Source: Rhizobacter sp. (lineage in GTDB: Bacteria; Pseudomonadota; Gammaproteobacteria; Burkholderiales; Burkholderiaceae_C). Taken from it: 36,890 nucleotides of DNA. The position numbers and the translations under genes are program-made. Location of the stretch: the NCBI GenBank assembly GCA_017986065.1, contig JAGNWJ010000003.1, forward strand, positions 1 to 36,890, read 5' to 3'. Under the pieces are notes generated by a model. The model ran no database searches and had not been told where the DNA came from. It was given only the letters and a program-made list of their open reading frames with translations. The first letter of the stretch is position 1. Each line of letters starts with the position of its first letter. This document shows, in pieces, positions 17,014 to 26,386 of the stretch.

Positions 17014-18147
17014 TTGAAAAAATCACCCTCCACCCACGCCGCACCGCAAGAACCGGACTACCCCTGGGCCAGCGCCGTTCCGCAGGCCGGCGACAGCATC
17101 GAGGTCGGCCCGGGCGTGCGCTGGCTGCGCATGCCCTTGCCGTTCGCACTCGATCACATCAACCTGTGGCTGCTGCGCGACGAACTCGACGTCACCGATG
17201 GCTCGATGCCCGGCTGGTCCGTGGTCGACTGCGGCATGGCCGACGAGTGCACCCGCAGCGCCTGGGAGCAGGTCTTCGCGACCCAGCTCCTTGGGTTGCC
17301 GGTGCTGCGCGTCATCGCGACACACATGCACCCGGATCACGTCGGGCTCGCGCACTGGCTGACGCAGCGCTGGAGCCGTCCGGCCTCCCCCGGGGGCGAG
17401 GCCTTCGACTGCCGGCTGTGGATGAGCGCGACCGAATACGCCGCAGCCCGGCTCGGCAGTCGATCCGACAACTGGACCGGGGGCGAGGCTGCCGCGGCAT
17501 TCATGGCTGCTCACGGACTGACAGACGCTGCATCGATCGAGCTGATCCGCACCCGAGCCGGCTATTACGCAAGCATGGTCCCGCAGGTGCCCGCAGCCTA
17601 CCGTCGGCTGATGGACGGCAGCGTGCTCTCGATCGGTGGCGTTCAGGCTGCAGGACGGCACGACTGGTGCTGCATCGCTGGATACGGTCATTCGCCCGAA
17701 CACCTGGCACTGCACTGCGCGTCGCTGGGTCTGCTGATTTCAGGGGACATGCTGCTGCCCAGGATCTCGACCAACGTCAGCGTCGGACATGACGAGCCCG
17801 AGGGCAATCCGCTGGCGGCCTTCCTGGCCTCGCTCGAACGGATGCGCACACTGCCGGACGACACGCTGGTGCTGCCCTCGCACGGCAAGCCGTTCCGCGG
17901 CCTGCAATCCCGCATCGACCAGTTGCAGGCCCATCACGCTGCCCGGCTGTCGGAGGTGATGTCCGCGTGCGCTGGTTCGCCACGCAGCGCGGCCGACCTG
18001 CTGACGGTGCTGTTCAGGCGGCCGCTCGACGTGCACCAGACGACGTTCGCCATGGGCGAGTCGATCGCGCACCTGAATGCGCTGTGGCACGACGGCAAGC
18101 TGGTGCGCCGGCTGCGGGACGGCATCTATCGGTTTTCGCCGGCCTGA
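17014..18147 (+). CDS. Metallo-beta-lactamase-fold hydrolase with C-terminal winged helix
   Basis: This 377-residue protein starts at TTG 17014. No ATG or GTG precedes the conserved region, and the next ATG (residue 40) would cut into it. The metal-binding motif THMHPDHVGLA (HxHxDH) is present, followed by GYGHSPEHLALH for the next histidine, LISGDMLLP for the bridging Asp and PSHGKPFRG for the last histidine. The C-terminal 80 residues look like the small helical/winged domain of LACTB2-like proteins. Such enzymes hydrolyse thioesters, lactones or nucleic acids; the substrate here is not identifiable. It is a single-gene unit, divergent from can and convergent with the YgjP-like gene. Confidence 0.85.
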   Translation: MKKSPSTHAAPQEPDYPWASAVPQAGDSIEVGPGVRWLRMPLPFALDHINLWLLRDELDVTDGSMPGWSVVDCGMADECTRSAWEQVFATQLLGLPVLRVIATHMHPDHVGLAHWLTQRWSRPASPGGEAFDCRLWMSATEYAAARLGSRSDNWTGGEAAAAFMAAHGLTDAASIELIRTRAGYYASMVPQVPAAYRRLMDGSVLSIGGVQAAGRHDWCCIAGYGHSPEHLALHCASLGLLISGDMLLPRISTNVSVGHDEPEGNPLAAFLASLERMRTLPDDTLVLPSHGKPFRGLQSRIDQLQAHHAARLSEVMSACAGSPRSAADLLTVLFRRPLDVHQTTFAMGESIAHLNALWHDGKLVRRLRDGIYRFSPA

Positions 18148-18195
18148 GGTTCGCACCGGCCTCGGACAGGTAGCGCAGCGGCGCGGTTCTGCTCC

Positions 18196-19119
18196 TCAGC
18201 CGAAGACCGGCAGCACATCTGTCTTCAGTGCACGCCGCGTGCGTTCGAAGTCGGGCACGACCGAGCGGACCACATCCCAGAATCGCGGACTGTGATTCAT
18301 CTCGCGCAGGTGGGCGAGCTCGTGCGCGACGACGTAGTCGATCGTCGGAAGCCCGAAATGGATCAGCCGCCAACTCAGGCGGATCGAGCCGTCGGCGCTG
18401 GCGCTGCCCCAGCGGGTCTGCGCAGACGACAGGCTGAGACGGCGGTAGCTCACCCCGAGCCGAGCCGCATAGGCGTCGCAGCGTTCGGCAAAGATGCGCT
18501 TCGCCTGGCGCTGCAGCCAGCTCTGCACCGCATCGCGGATCTGCTCGGGCAGCGCGCCGGGCGGCAGTCCGATGTGCAGCCGGCGCGGTGACGCACACCC
18601 CGCATACAGCACATCGCCAGAGCCGGCGTCGAGCACGGCGCCCGACAACGTGATGCCGGCCCGTTGATCAAGCACGACGACCACCGTCTGGCCGAGAAAC
18701 GGGATCGTCGCGCCATCGCGCCAGTCGACGCGCGCGGACTGCAGCCGGCGTCCGCGCTGCTGCTGTTCGTGCAGCTTGCCGAGGATCCAGCTGGCCTTCT
18801 CGCGCAACGCGGATTCGATGTCACGTACTCCGACCCAGTTCGGGGCGTTGACGCTCAGGCCGTCGGTGCCGACGATGAAGCCGATGCTGCGCCGACGCAC
18901 GCGCTTGAGCGCGTAGCCCACGGTGTGCCCACCGAGCACGATTTCGCGGCTGCCCTGTGGGTGGAGAAAGACGGCGGCAGCCAACGGATCCGGCTTGGCC
19001 GCGGTCGCAGGAGCGTCGAACGCGACTTCGTCGGAGCGCATCGCGGTCGATGCCGTTGGCTCCTGCGCCACGAACAGCGACAGCTGCGCAGGATCGGGGC
19101 GGTGGGGCGGACGGGCCAT
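18196..19119 (-). CDS. YgjP-like (DUF45) zinc metallopeptidase
   Basis: This 307-residue protein carries VVAHELAHLREMNHSPRFW near its C-terminus: an HExxH motif with the third histidine seven residues after it, typical of the YgjP/DUF45 (WLM-like) family. Before it stands QTRWGSASADGSIRLSWRL, the conserved segment of this family. The N-terminal 55 residues are low in complexity and variable. No signal peptide is seen, so it is probably cytoplasmic. The physiological substrate is unknown. It is the last gene of the corC-lnt-gly-gmhB-plsC run, 11 bases beyond the plsC stop codon. Confidence 0.88.
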   Translation of the reverse strand: MARPPHRPDPAQLSLFVAQEPTASTAMRSDEVAFDAPATAAKPDPLAAAVFLHPQGSREIVLGGHTVGYALKRVRRRSIGFIVGTDGLSVNAPNWVGVRDIESALREKASWILGKLHEQQQRGRRLQSARVDWRDGATIPFLGQTVVVVLDQRAGITLSGAVLDAGSGDVLYAGCASPRRLHIGLPPGALPEQIRDAVQSWLQRQAKRIFAERCDAYAARLGVSYRRLSLSSAQTRWGSASADGSIRLSWRLIHFGLPTIDYVVAHELAHLREMNHSPRFWDVVRSVVPDFERTRRALKTDVLPVFG

Positions 19120-19130
19120 GGCGCGGAAGT

Positions 19131-19952
19131 CTACGGCCCGGGCGCAGTGCGACCAGCAGCGGGGAGCTCGACCTCGGTCAGACCGGGCGGAGCCGCCGAT
19201 TCGTGCGCGTAAGCCTCGGGATCAAGGCGCCGCATCTCGCCCTCGATCCAAGACTCGACCTCGCGCATCAGCTCATCGGGCCGACGTCCCGTCGACGGGA
19301 TCAACGGCCCGACGGAAACGTCGATCACGCCGGGTCGCAGCAGGAATGTCTTGCGCGGCCAGCAACGCGCCGAAGTCACCGCGATCGGCAGCACCGCGGC
19401 ACCCGTGGTGACCGCCAGGCGCGTGCCGCCGGACTTGTATTCGCACTGGCCACCACGCTCGGCTCGGGTGCCTTCGGGAAACATGATGACCCAGGCACCG
19501 TGCTTCATGTGCCGAGCGCCCTGCTCGGCCACACGCCGCCACGCCTCCGAACGCCGTGCACGGTCGATATGGATCATGTCCATGCGCGCCATCGCCCAGC
19601 CGAAGAACGGGATGTAGAGCAGTTCGCGCTTGAACACATACGCCAGCGGGTGCGGCATCAGGCCGGGGAACGCGAAGGTCTCCCAGGTCGACTGGTGCTT
19701 GGGCAACACGATCACCGCGGGCGCCCGGTTCGCCTCGGCGAGGTTGTCGAGGCCGTGCATGCGGTGCCGCACGCCGCAGATCACGCGTGCGGCCGAGATC
19801 GAATGCGTCAGCCATCCCGCGCACAGCCAGTAGACGCGATCGCCGCGCGCGAAGATCGACACGATCAGCACCACCGTGGCCCACGGGACCACGCTCACGG
19901 CCATGTAGAGCAGAAAGAGAAACGACCTCACTGCCCAGAACATGCGCGGCAT
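19131..19952 (-). CDS. plsC: 1-acyl-sn-glycerol-3-phosphate acyltransferase
   Basis: PlsC acylates lysophosphatidic acid to phosphatidic acid at the inner membrane. The 273-residue protein has an N-terminal membrane segment (about residues 6-32), the catalytic block KHQSTWET (an HX4E variant of the usual HX4D, also seen in other proteobacterial PlsC), the FPEGTRAERG substrate-binding block and a later PIAVTSARCW segment. The ATG at 19952 overlaps the gmhB stop (TGATG), which fixes the start although the frame is open well upstream. The gmhB-plsC order downstream of glyS is familiar from Burkholderiales. Confidence 0.93.
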   Translation of the reverse strand: MPRMFWAVRSFLFLLYMAVSVVPWATVVLIVSIFARGDRVYWLCAGWLTHSISAARVICGVRHRMHGLDNLAEANRAPAVIVLPKHQSTWETFAFPGLMPHPLAYVFKRELLYIPFFGWAMARMDMIHIDRARRSEAWRRVAEQGARHMKHGAWVIMFPEGTRAERGGQCEYKSGGTRLAVTTGAAVLPIAVTSARCWPRKTFLLRPGVIDVSVGPLIPSTGRRPDELMREVESWIEGEMRRLDPEAYAHESAAPPGLTEVELPAAGRTAPGP

Positions 19953-20575
19953 CAGTGCAACTCCCCGAATCCGGAGTCGGACTCGCCGGTGTCGGCACGG
20001 TGACTGCGCTCCTGCCGGATCAGCCAGTCGGCGAAAGCCGACAGGTCGTTGTGCACGCAGGTGCCAGGCACCGCATCGAGCAGCTCTGCGAGCGCCTTGC
20101 CTTCGAGGCCGGCGCTCTTGCCGGTGAGCACCAGGTGCGTCGGGCAGCCGGCTGCGGCGCCGGCCTGCATGTCGCGCAGGTTGTCGCCGACCATGGGCGT
20201 GTTGTCCAGCGACACGCCGAAGCGCTCGGCGATCTGGTGCATCATGCCCGGCAGCGGCTTGCGGCAATCGCAGCCATCGTCCGGTGCATGGGGACAGAAG
20301 AACACCGCGTCGATGCGCCCGCCCTGCAGGGCCAGCGCCTGATTCAGTTTCAGCTGGATCGCATTCATCGATGCCATATCAAACAAGCCGCGACCCAGGC
20401 CCGACTGATTGGTCGCGAGGACCGTGTGCCAGCCGGCGTGATTGAGGCGGGAAATGGCCTCCAGCGAGCCTGGCAGCGGAACCCACTCGTCAGGCGACTT
20501 GACGTAATCGTCGCGGTCTTCGTTGATCGTGCCGTCGCGATCCAGGATGACGAGCTTGAGCGAAGCAGGAGGCAT
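19952..20575 (-). CDS. gmhB: D-glycero-beta-D-manno-heptose 1,7-bisphosphate 7-phosphatase
   Basis: GmhB is a HAD-superfamily phosphatase in the ADP-heptose pathway for the lipopolysaccharide inner core. The 207-residue protein shows the nucleophile motif LDRDGTINED, the second HAD motif TNQSG, a Cys/His zinc loop (CPHAPDDGCDCRKP), and the acidic motif MVGDNLRDMQAG. It begins one base away from the glyS stop and overlaps plsC by one base, so it is clearly part of the operon. The extra 30 residues at the C-terminus are variable. Confidence 0.94.
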   Translation of the reverse strand: MPPASLKLVILDRDGTINEDRDDYVKSPDEWVPLPGSLEAISRLNHAGWHTVLATNQSGLGRGLFDMASMNAIQLKLNQALALQGGRIDAVFFCPHAPDDGCDCRKPLPGMMHQIAERFGVSLDNTPMVGDNLRDMQAGAAAGCPTHLVLTGKSAGLEGKALAELLDAVPGTCVHNDLSAFADWLIRQERSHRADTGESDSGFGELH

Positions 20576-20576
20576 G

Positions 20577-22730
20577 TCAGCTCGCCAGCTTGGACAGGTC
20601 GGCGATGCGGTTCATCGCAGCGTGCAGTTGCGCGAGCAGGCCAAGGCGGTTCAGCCGCAGATCGATCTCTTCGGCGTTCACCATCACGCCGTCGAAGAAC
20701 GCGTCCACAGGAGCGCGCAACGCGGCCAGCGCCTGCAGCGAGCCGGTGTGATCCCCCGCTGCGAACTGTGCATCGGCGGCCGGCACGACCTGCAGCATCG
20801 CCGCATGCAGCGCCTGCTCGGCAGGCTCTTTCAGGAGCGCTGGATTCACGTGCGCGTCGGCCCCGAGTGACTTCTTCAGGATGTTGGACACGCGCTTGTT
20901 CGCGGCCGCCAGCGCGGGTGCTTCAGGCAACTCGGCGAAGGCACGCACCGCTGCCAAACGTCGCGGCACATCACCCAGGCGGGTGGGAGCCAGCGCCAGC
21001 ACGGCATCCACTTCCTGGGCGCTGTAGCCCTGATCACGCAGGCTCACGGCCAGGCGATCGGCGAAGAAGCCCAGCAGCGCCTCCGTGGGATCGCTCAGCA
21101 GGTCACCAAAGGCCGGCAGCGCAGCCTGCAGCAGCGCGGGCAGGTCCAGCGGCAGGTTCTTCTCGGTCAGGATGCGGATCACGCCCAGGGCATGGCGGCG
21201 CAGCGCGAACGGATCCTTGTCGCCGGTGGGCAGCTGTCCGATGCCGAACAGCCCGACCAGCGTTTCCAGCTTGTCGGCGAGCGCCAGCACGGTGCCGGTG
21301 TGATTGCGCGGCAGCGCGTCGCCGGCAAAACGCGGCTTGTAATGGTCCTCGATGGCGATGGCCACGCCGTCGCGCAGTCCTTCGTGGCGCGCGTAGTAGC
21401 CGCCCATCACACCCTGCAGCTCGGGAAACTCGCCGACCATGTCGGTCAGCAGATCGGTCTTGGCCAGCAGTGCGGACTGCTGCACCTTGCTGTCGAGCAC
21501 CGCGAATTCGTCCTGAGCGTCCACGGTGAACGGCAGCGTGGCCATGCTCAGCTGGTTGACGATGGCGTGGCCGATCGCGCGCACGCGCTCGGCGCGCTCG
21601 CCCTGGGTGCCCAGCTTGCCGTGATAGACGACCTTGGACAGGCCTTCGACTCGGCTCTGCAGCGTGCGCTTGCGGTCCTGGTCGAAGAAGAATTTCGCAT
21701 CGGCCAGGCGCGGCCGCACGACGCGTTCATTGCCACCGATCACCGCACTCGGATCTGATGGACTGATGTTGCTGACGATCAGGAACCGATTGGTGAGCTT
21801 GCCTGCTGCATCCAGCAACGGAAAGTACTTCTGGTTCGCCTTCATCGTCAGGATCAGACACTCCTGCGGCACCTCGAGAAAGCTCTCCTCGAAACGCCCC
21901 AGCAGAACGTTCGGCCGCTCGACCAGTGCAGTCACCTCGTCGAGCAGCGCTTCGTCATCGATCGGGGTCAGCCCCTGCAGCGATGCGGCGTGCTGCAACT
22001 GCCGAGCAATTTCGCCATGGCGCTGCGCGAAGCCGGCCATCACCGCGCCCTGCTCCAGCAACTGCTCCGCATAGCGGTCGGCGTGCTGGAGCACCACCGG
22101 ATCCACGGCGGCCTCGAAACGGTGCCCGTGGGTCTCTCGACCCGAATTCAGACCGAGCACCGACAACGGCACCACCTCGGCGCCATGCAGCGCGACCAGG
22201 CCGTGCGCCGGCCGCACGAACTGCACGCTGGTCCATCCCGGCTGCGCGCCGCCTTCGAGCTGATAGGTCATCACCTTCGGGATCGGCAGCCTGGAGAGCG
22301 TCTCTTCGAGCGCCTTCTGCAGCCCCTGCGCCAGCGTGATGCCAGGCACCATGCTGTCGTAGAACAGGGCCTCGGCCTTGCCATCCATCTGACGCTTGAG
22401 CTGCGGCACCACCGACTCATCGGCGCCCAGGCTCGCCAGCTTCTTCAGCAATGCGGGCGTTGGTGTGCCGTCGGCCGACAGGGCCACGCTGACGGGCATT
22501 AATTTCTGGCATGCAGCCTTGTCCGGGGCCACCGAAAGCACCGCGCTGACATGCGCGGCGAGCCGGCGCGGCGAGGCGAAAGGCGTCACGGCTGAATGGC
22601 CGGATGCGAGTCCCTGCGCCCGGAGGCTGTCGGCCAGCACCTGCGCGAACGACTCGCCAAGCTTCTTCAGCGCCTTCGGCGGGAGCTCTTCGACGAAGAG
22701 TTCAATCAACAAATTGGCTGTCGTGGTCAT
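20577..22730 (-). CDS. glyS: Glycine--tRNA ligase beta subunit
   Basis: This is the beta chain of the heterotetrameric (alpha2beta2) glycyl-tRNA synthetase, 717 residues, needed for tRNA recognition in the cytoplasm. The N-terminus LLIELFVEELPPKALKKL is diagnostic, and KVMTYQLEGG, FVRPAHGLVALHG, GNERVVRPRLADAKFFFDQD and GGYYARHEG are conserved family segments. The ATG at 22730 is preferred over upstream in-frame codons because it gives the standard start and lies five bases from the glyQ stop. Confidence 0.97.
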   Translation of the reverse strand: MTTTANLLIELFVEELPPKALKKLGESFAQVLADSLRAQGLASGHSAVTPFASPRRLAAHVSAVLSVAPDKAACQKLMPVSVALSADGTPTPALLKKLASLGADESVVPQLKRQMDGKAEALFYDSMVPGITLAQGLQKALEETLSRLPIPKVMTYQLEGGAQPGWTSVQFVRPAHGLVALHGAEVVPLSVLGLNSGRETHGHRFEAAVDPVVLQHADRYAEQLLEQGAVMAGFAQRHGEIARQLQHAASLQGLTPIDDEALLDEVTALVERPNVLLGRFEESFLEVPQECLILTMKANQKYFPLLDAAGKLTNRFLIVSNISPSDPSAVIGGNERVVRPRLADAKFFFDQDRKRTLQSRVEGLSKVVYHGKLGTQGERAERVRAIGHAIVNQLSMATLPFTVDAQDEFAVLDSKVQQSALLAKTDLLTDMVGEFPELQGVMGGYYARHEGLRDGVAIAIEDHYKPRFAGDALPRNHTGTVLALADKLETLVGLFGIGQLPTGDKDPFALRRHALGVIRILTEKNLPLDLPALLQAALPAFGDLLSDPTEALLGFFADRLAVSLRDQGYSAQEVDAVLALAPTRLGDVPRRLAAVRAFAELPEAPALAAANKRVSNILKKSLGADAHVNPALLKEPAEQALHAAMLQVVPAADAQFAAGDHTGSLQALAALRAPVDAFFDGVMVNAEEIDLRLNRLGLLAQLHAAMNRIADLSKLAS

Positions 22731-22734
22731 GGAA

Positions 22735-23679
22735 TCAGGCAGCTTTCTTGTCGCGTTGCTGGGCCATGGCGGCAATCACTTCATCGGCCCAGGCACGCGG
22801 AGCCATCGGGAATCCGAGCCGCGCCCGGCTGTCGAGGTAGCTCGCGGCGACGGCGCGCGCGAGGTTGCGGATGCGGCCGATGTACGCAGCGCGCTCGGTC
22901 ACGCTGATCGCACCGCGCGCGTCGAGCAGGTTGAACGTGTGCGCCGCCTTCAACACCTGCTCATAGGCAGGCAGCGCGAGCTGCTGTTCCATCAGGTGCC
23001 TGGCGTTGCCTTCGTGGGCCGTGAAGGCGCTGAGCAGGAACTCGACGTTGCTGTGCTCGAAGTTGTAGGCACTCTGCTCCTGCTCGTTCTGCAGGTACAC
23101 ATCGCCGTAACTGATGCCGGTGCCGTCGGCACCCATCGTCCAGATCAGGTCGTAGACGTTGTCGACGCCCTGCAGGTACATCGCCAGTCGCTCGAGTCCA
23201 TAGGTGATCTCGCCGGTGATCGGCCGGCAATCGATGCCGCCGACCTGCTGGAAATAGGTGAACTGCGTCACCTCCATGCCGTTGAGCCAGACCTCCCAGC
23301 CCAGCCCCCAGGCGCCCAGCGTCGGGTTCTCCCAGTCGTCCTCGACGAAGCGCACGTCGTTGACCTTCAGGTCGAATCCCAGTGCCTCGAGCGAGCCGAG
23401 GTACAGCTCGAGGATGTTGCTGGGCGCGGGTTTCAGCACGACCTGGTACTGGTAGTAGTGCTGCAGGCGGTTCGGGTTGTTGCCGTAGCGGCCGTCCTTC
23501 GGACGGCGGCTGGGCTGCACGTAGGCAGCCTTCCAGGGCTCGGGGCCGAGCGCGCGCAGGAATGTGGCGGTGTGGCTGGTGCCGGCGCCGACCTCCATGT
23601 CATAGGGTTGCAGCAAGGCGCAGCCCTGGGCGTCCCAGTACTGTTGCAGTCGCAGGATGATTTGCTGGAATGTCAGCAT
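22735..23679 (-). CDS. glyQ: Glycine--tRNA ligase alpha subunit
   Basis: This is the class II catalytic alpha chain of glycyl-tRNA synthetase, 314 residues. It begins [20 protein letters not shown] and contains [40 protein letters not shown], and [13 protein letters not shown], all standard for GlyQ. It is followed directly by glyS and preceded by lnt. The 69 bases between the lnt stop and glyQ carry no evident promoter. Confidence 0.98.
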   Translation of the reverse strand: MLTFQQIILRLQQYWDAQGCALLQPYDMEVGAGTSHTATFLRALGPEPWKAAYVQPSRRPKDGRYGNNPNRLQHYYQYQVVLKPAPSNILELYLGSLEALGFDLKVNDVRFVEDDWENPTLGAWGLGWEVWLNGMEVTQFTYFQQVGGIDCRPITGEITYGLERLAMYLQGVDNVYDLIWTMGADGTGISYGDVYLQNEQEQSAYNFEHSNVEFLLSAFTAHEGNARHLMEQQLALPAYEQVLKAAHTFNLLDARGAISVTERAAYIGRIRNLARAVAASYLDSRARLGFPMAPRAWADEVIAAMAQQRDKKAA

Positions 23680-23748
23680 GGGCAGTGTGTCGGGGTGGTG
23701 GGCGCGATGCAGCCGGTCTCGACGAGGCAGCGGACGCAGCCCTTGATT

Positions 23749-25353
23749 TTAGGGGCGGGGGGGCTGCCGCCCCCTGGAGCCTCGGCCGACGGCCATCGAC
23801 GCGCCGATGGCGGCCAGCACCAGCAGGATCAGCGGCCACAGTCCAAGAGCCGCCAGCCAGCGCGCGTAGGGCGTCGCACCGACACGTCCCTCGACCGTGG
23901 CTTCAAGGATGCCTTCGGTCGACGACGCCAGTCGCGCGGTGACCTTTCCGCGGTGGTCGACCACTGCGGTTGCGCCCGTGTTGGTCGACCGGATGACCGG
24001 CCGCTCGAACTCGATCGCACGCATCTGCGAAAACTGCAGATGCTGATCCTGCACCAGCAGCCGGCCGAACCAGGCCAGGTTGCTGACATTGACGAAGACG
24101 GTCGCTGCCTGCGGCCCGACGACGCTTTCGACGATGTCCTCACCGAACAGGTCTTCATAGCAGATCAAGGGGCGCAGCCGCTGGCCGCCAAAGGCGAAAG
24201 CCAGCTGACTGCGGCCGCGCGCCTGGTCGACCAGCGGGATGTTCATCAGATCGACGAACCAGCGGAAGCCGGGCGGGATGATCTCGCCGAACGGCAACAG
24301 GTGGCGCTTGCCGTAGCGGTACTCGGCACCGCTCACCGTGGGTTCAGACGCCGGGACGGCCACCACCGAGTTGACGTAGCCGGATTCATCATCACCGACG
24401 AAAAGGCCGATGAGCGCGGCCCGCCGGCTGCCGACGGCCGCGACGCCTGTGAGAGCGGCAGCCGGCTGAACCGGCGTGTCCAGCGTCGCACGCAACGTGT
24501 CCCAATAGCCATCGCTCAACTGGGCCCGCGAGAGCGGCAGCACCGATTCCGGCGTCACGACCAGCTCGCCCCTGGCGGCGGACAGCTGTCGGACCAGGCC
24601 GCGCAGTTGCGCCTCGAGCCGCTCCGGATCGAACTTGAAGTCCTGCGAGACGTTCGGTTGCAGCAGGCTGACGCGCAGCGTGCCGGTGGATTCAGTGAAG
24701 CGGTCAGGCAGACCGTGCGCCATCAGCACGACAGCCACAGCTCCGGCACTGGTCACCAGGCGCATGCGCACCGAGGCATCGCTCAGCCACATCGCGAGCA
24801 CTGCCGCCAACGCCGCCGCCAGCGCGCACAGCCCGTAGACACCGATCCACGGAGCCCACGCAGCGAGCGGCCCGACCGCATGCGCATAGCCCGAGGCGAT
24901 CCATGGGAAGCCGGTGAAGACGAGCCCGCGCGCCAGTTCAGCGCCCAGCCAGCACGAAGCCCACAGCAGCAGGTCCCAGGTGATGCGCCCGGTGCGCAGC
25001 CGAGCCCACAGCGCCATCGCCGCGGCGTAATACAAACCCAGCAGGGCCGCGAGCACCACCACAGCCAGCGCCGCCAGCATGGGGTTCAAGCCACCGAACT
25101 GATGCATGCTGATGTAGAGCCACCAGAAGCCCGAGACCAGCCAGCCCACCGCGAACAGCCAACCCAGCCACGCAGCGCGGCGCGGTGCTGCCCGCGAAGT
25201 CGCGTGTGCCAGCACGCCAAGCGACAACAGTTGCAGCCACCACCACTCGAACGGTGAAAACGACAGCGTGTGGACGACGCCGGCGAGCAAGGCGGCCGGC
25301 GCACCGGCCAGCCAGCGCGTCACCGATGCAACGCCCGACGCCGAACCGCGCAT
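23749..25353 (-). CDS. lnt: Apolipoprotein N-acyltransferase
   Basis: Lnt adds the third acyl chain to the N-terminal cysteine of lipoproteins at the periplasmic face of the inner membrane. The 534-residue protein has six or more N-terminal membrane segments, then a nitrilase-type domain with the Glu-Lys-Cys triad visible as TPESVLP (Glu), KRHLLPFGE (Lys) and ICYEDLFGE (Cys), plus NVSNLAWFG, and a final membrane helix. The ATG at 25353 overlaps the corC stop (TGATG); a TTG one codon earlier is less likely. A GC-only hairpin (23759-23774) lies within the last codons but has no T-run on either side, so I do not call it a terminator. Confidence 0.96.
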   Translation of the reverse strand: MRGSASGVASVTRWLAGAPAALLAGVVHTLSFSPFEWWWLQLLSLGVLAHATSRAAPRRAAWLGWLFAVGWLVSGFWWLYISMHQFGGLNPMLAALAVVVLAALLGLYYAAAMALWARLRTGRITWDLLLWASCWLGAELARGLVFTGFPWIASGYAHAVGPLAAWAPWIGVYGLCALAAALAAVLAMWLSDASVRMRLVTSAGAVAVVLMAHGLPDRFTESTGTLRVSLLQPNVSQDFKFDPERLEAQLRGLVRQLSAARGELVVTPESVLPLSRAQLSDGYWDTLRATLDTPVQPAAALTGVAAVGSRRAALIGLFVGDDESGYVNSVVAVPASEPTVSGAEYRYGKRHLLPFGEIIPPGFRWFVDLMNIPLVDQARGRSQLAFAFGGQRLRPLICYEDLFGEDIVESVVGPQAATVFVNVSNLAWFGRLLVQDQHLQFSQMRAIEFERPVIRSTNTGATAVVDHRGKVTARLASSTEGILEATVEGRVGATPYARWLAALGLWPLILLVLAAIGASMAVGRGSRGRQPPRP

Positions 25354-26261
25354 CAAGCGCCGTCGGACTCGAAGGTTTCTTCCGGAGCGCGTGTGACCTT
25401 GAACCAGCGCACTGCTCCACCGCGCGTCAGCATCACACTGAACAGCAACCCACCCAGAGACACGGCCTCGCCGCGACGCGGCACTCGCCCCATCTCGTGC
25501 GCTAACAGACCGCCAATGGTGTCGAAGGTGTCGTGCGGCAACTCCGATCCGAAGGCCTCGTTGACGGCGGTGATCTCCGCATCGCCTGCGACCCGGTGGC
25601 TGCCATCGGCAAGCGTGTAGACGCTGGACTCGCCGTCCTTGTCGTCGAACTCGTCTTCGATCTCGCCGACGATCTCCTCGAGCACGTCCTCGATCGTGAT
25701 CAGTCCGGCGGTGTTGCCGAACTCGTCGATCACGATGGCCAGGTGATTGCGGTTCGAGCGGAAGTCACGCAGCAACTCGTTGAGTCCCTTCGACTCGGGC
25801 ACGAACACCGCGGGCCGCAGCAACGTGCGCAGGTTCAAGTCGGGCGAGCGCTGCAGCTTCAGCAGGTCCTTCGCCATCAGGATACCGATGACGTTGTCGC
25901 GCTGGCCCTCGTAGACCGGGAACCGCGAATGCGCAGTGCCGATGACGAGATGCAGCAGTTCGTCGTAGGGCGCATCGATGTCGAGGTGATCCATGTGCGG
26001 TGCGGCCACCATCACGTCACCCGCGGTCATGTCCGCCATGCGGATCACGCCTTCGAGCATCATCCGCGACTCGGGAGCTATCAGCTCGCGCTGCTCGGCG
26101 TCGGCGAGCGCCTCGATCAGTTCATCGCGCGAGTCGACGCCGGGCGACATGAACTCGATCAGCCGCTGGAACAGGTTGCGCTTGTCGGTGACGGCGGTTC
26201 GTCGCGGAGAATTCCGGTTTCGGCCGGAAGAGGCAGGTTGCGCCGGGTGAGGGTCAGACAT
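25353..26261 (-). CDS. corC: CorC/HlyC-type CBS-domain protein
   Basis: This 302-residue cytoplasmic protein has two CBS domains (about residues 75-190) and a C-terminal CorC_HlyC domain (about 215-295). Key segments are AGDVMVAAPHMDHLD, SRFPVYEGQRDNVIGI, HLAIVIDEFGNTAGLITIED and ETFESDGA at the end. E. coli CorC (YbeX) is tied to magnesium/cobalt efflux and to ribosome function, and the corC-lnt pair is widely conserved. The ATG at 26261 gives MSDPHPAQP, a normal start; the frame continues upstream, but that extension would run into the divergent promoter region. No good ribosome site is visible. Confidence 0.93.
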   Translation of the reverse strand: MSDPHPAQPASSGRNRNSPRRTAVTDKRNLFQRLIEFMSPGVDSRDELIEALADAEQRELIAPESRMMLEGVIRMADMTAGDVMVAAPHMDHLDIDAPYDELLHLVIGTAHSRFPVYEGQRDNVIGILMAKDLLKLQRSPDLNLRTLLRPAVFVPESKGLNELLRDFRSNRNHLAIVIDEFGNTAGLITIEDVLEEIVGEIEDEFDDKDGESSVYTLADGSHRVAGDAEITAVNEAFGSELPHDTFDTIGGLLAHEMGRVPRRGEAVSLGGLLFSVMLTRGGAVRWFKVTRAPEETFESDGA

Positions 26262-26386
26262 CGCGCCAGGGCGGACAGTGAAACACCGGTGCAGCTTACC
26301 CGAACGGCATTTGACAAGTGTGCTAGCTTGAAAGGCTGCGTTCCGGCCCGACATGCCTCACACGTTTTTTTCAGGACTTCAGCAGC

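Noticed and set aside
23759..23774. GC hairpin at the end of lnt as a terminator.
   Set aside because: No T-run follows on either strand and it lies inside coding sequence ahead of glyQ in the same operon.
22396..25257. A 953-codon plus-strand frame across glyS, glyQ and lnt.
   Set aside because: It crosses three clear genes on the other strand and has shadow-type composition.
26311..26316. TTGACA, a perfect -35 hexamer upstream of the CobW gene.
   Set aside because: Nothing resembling a -10 lies 16-18 bases downstream, so a promoter cannot be claimed.
26262..26386. Search for a Zur-type palindrome upstream of the zinc-type GTPase gene.
   Set aside because: No AT-rich palindrome of the expected kind was seen.
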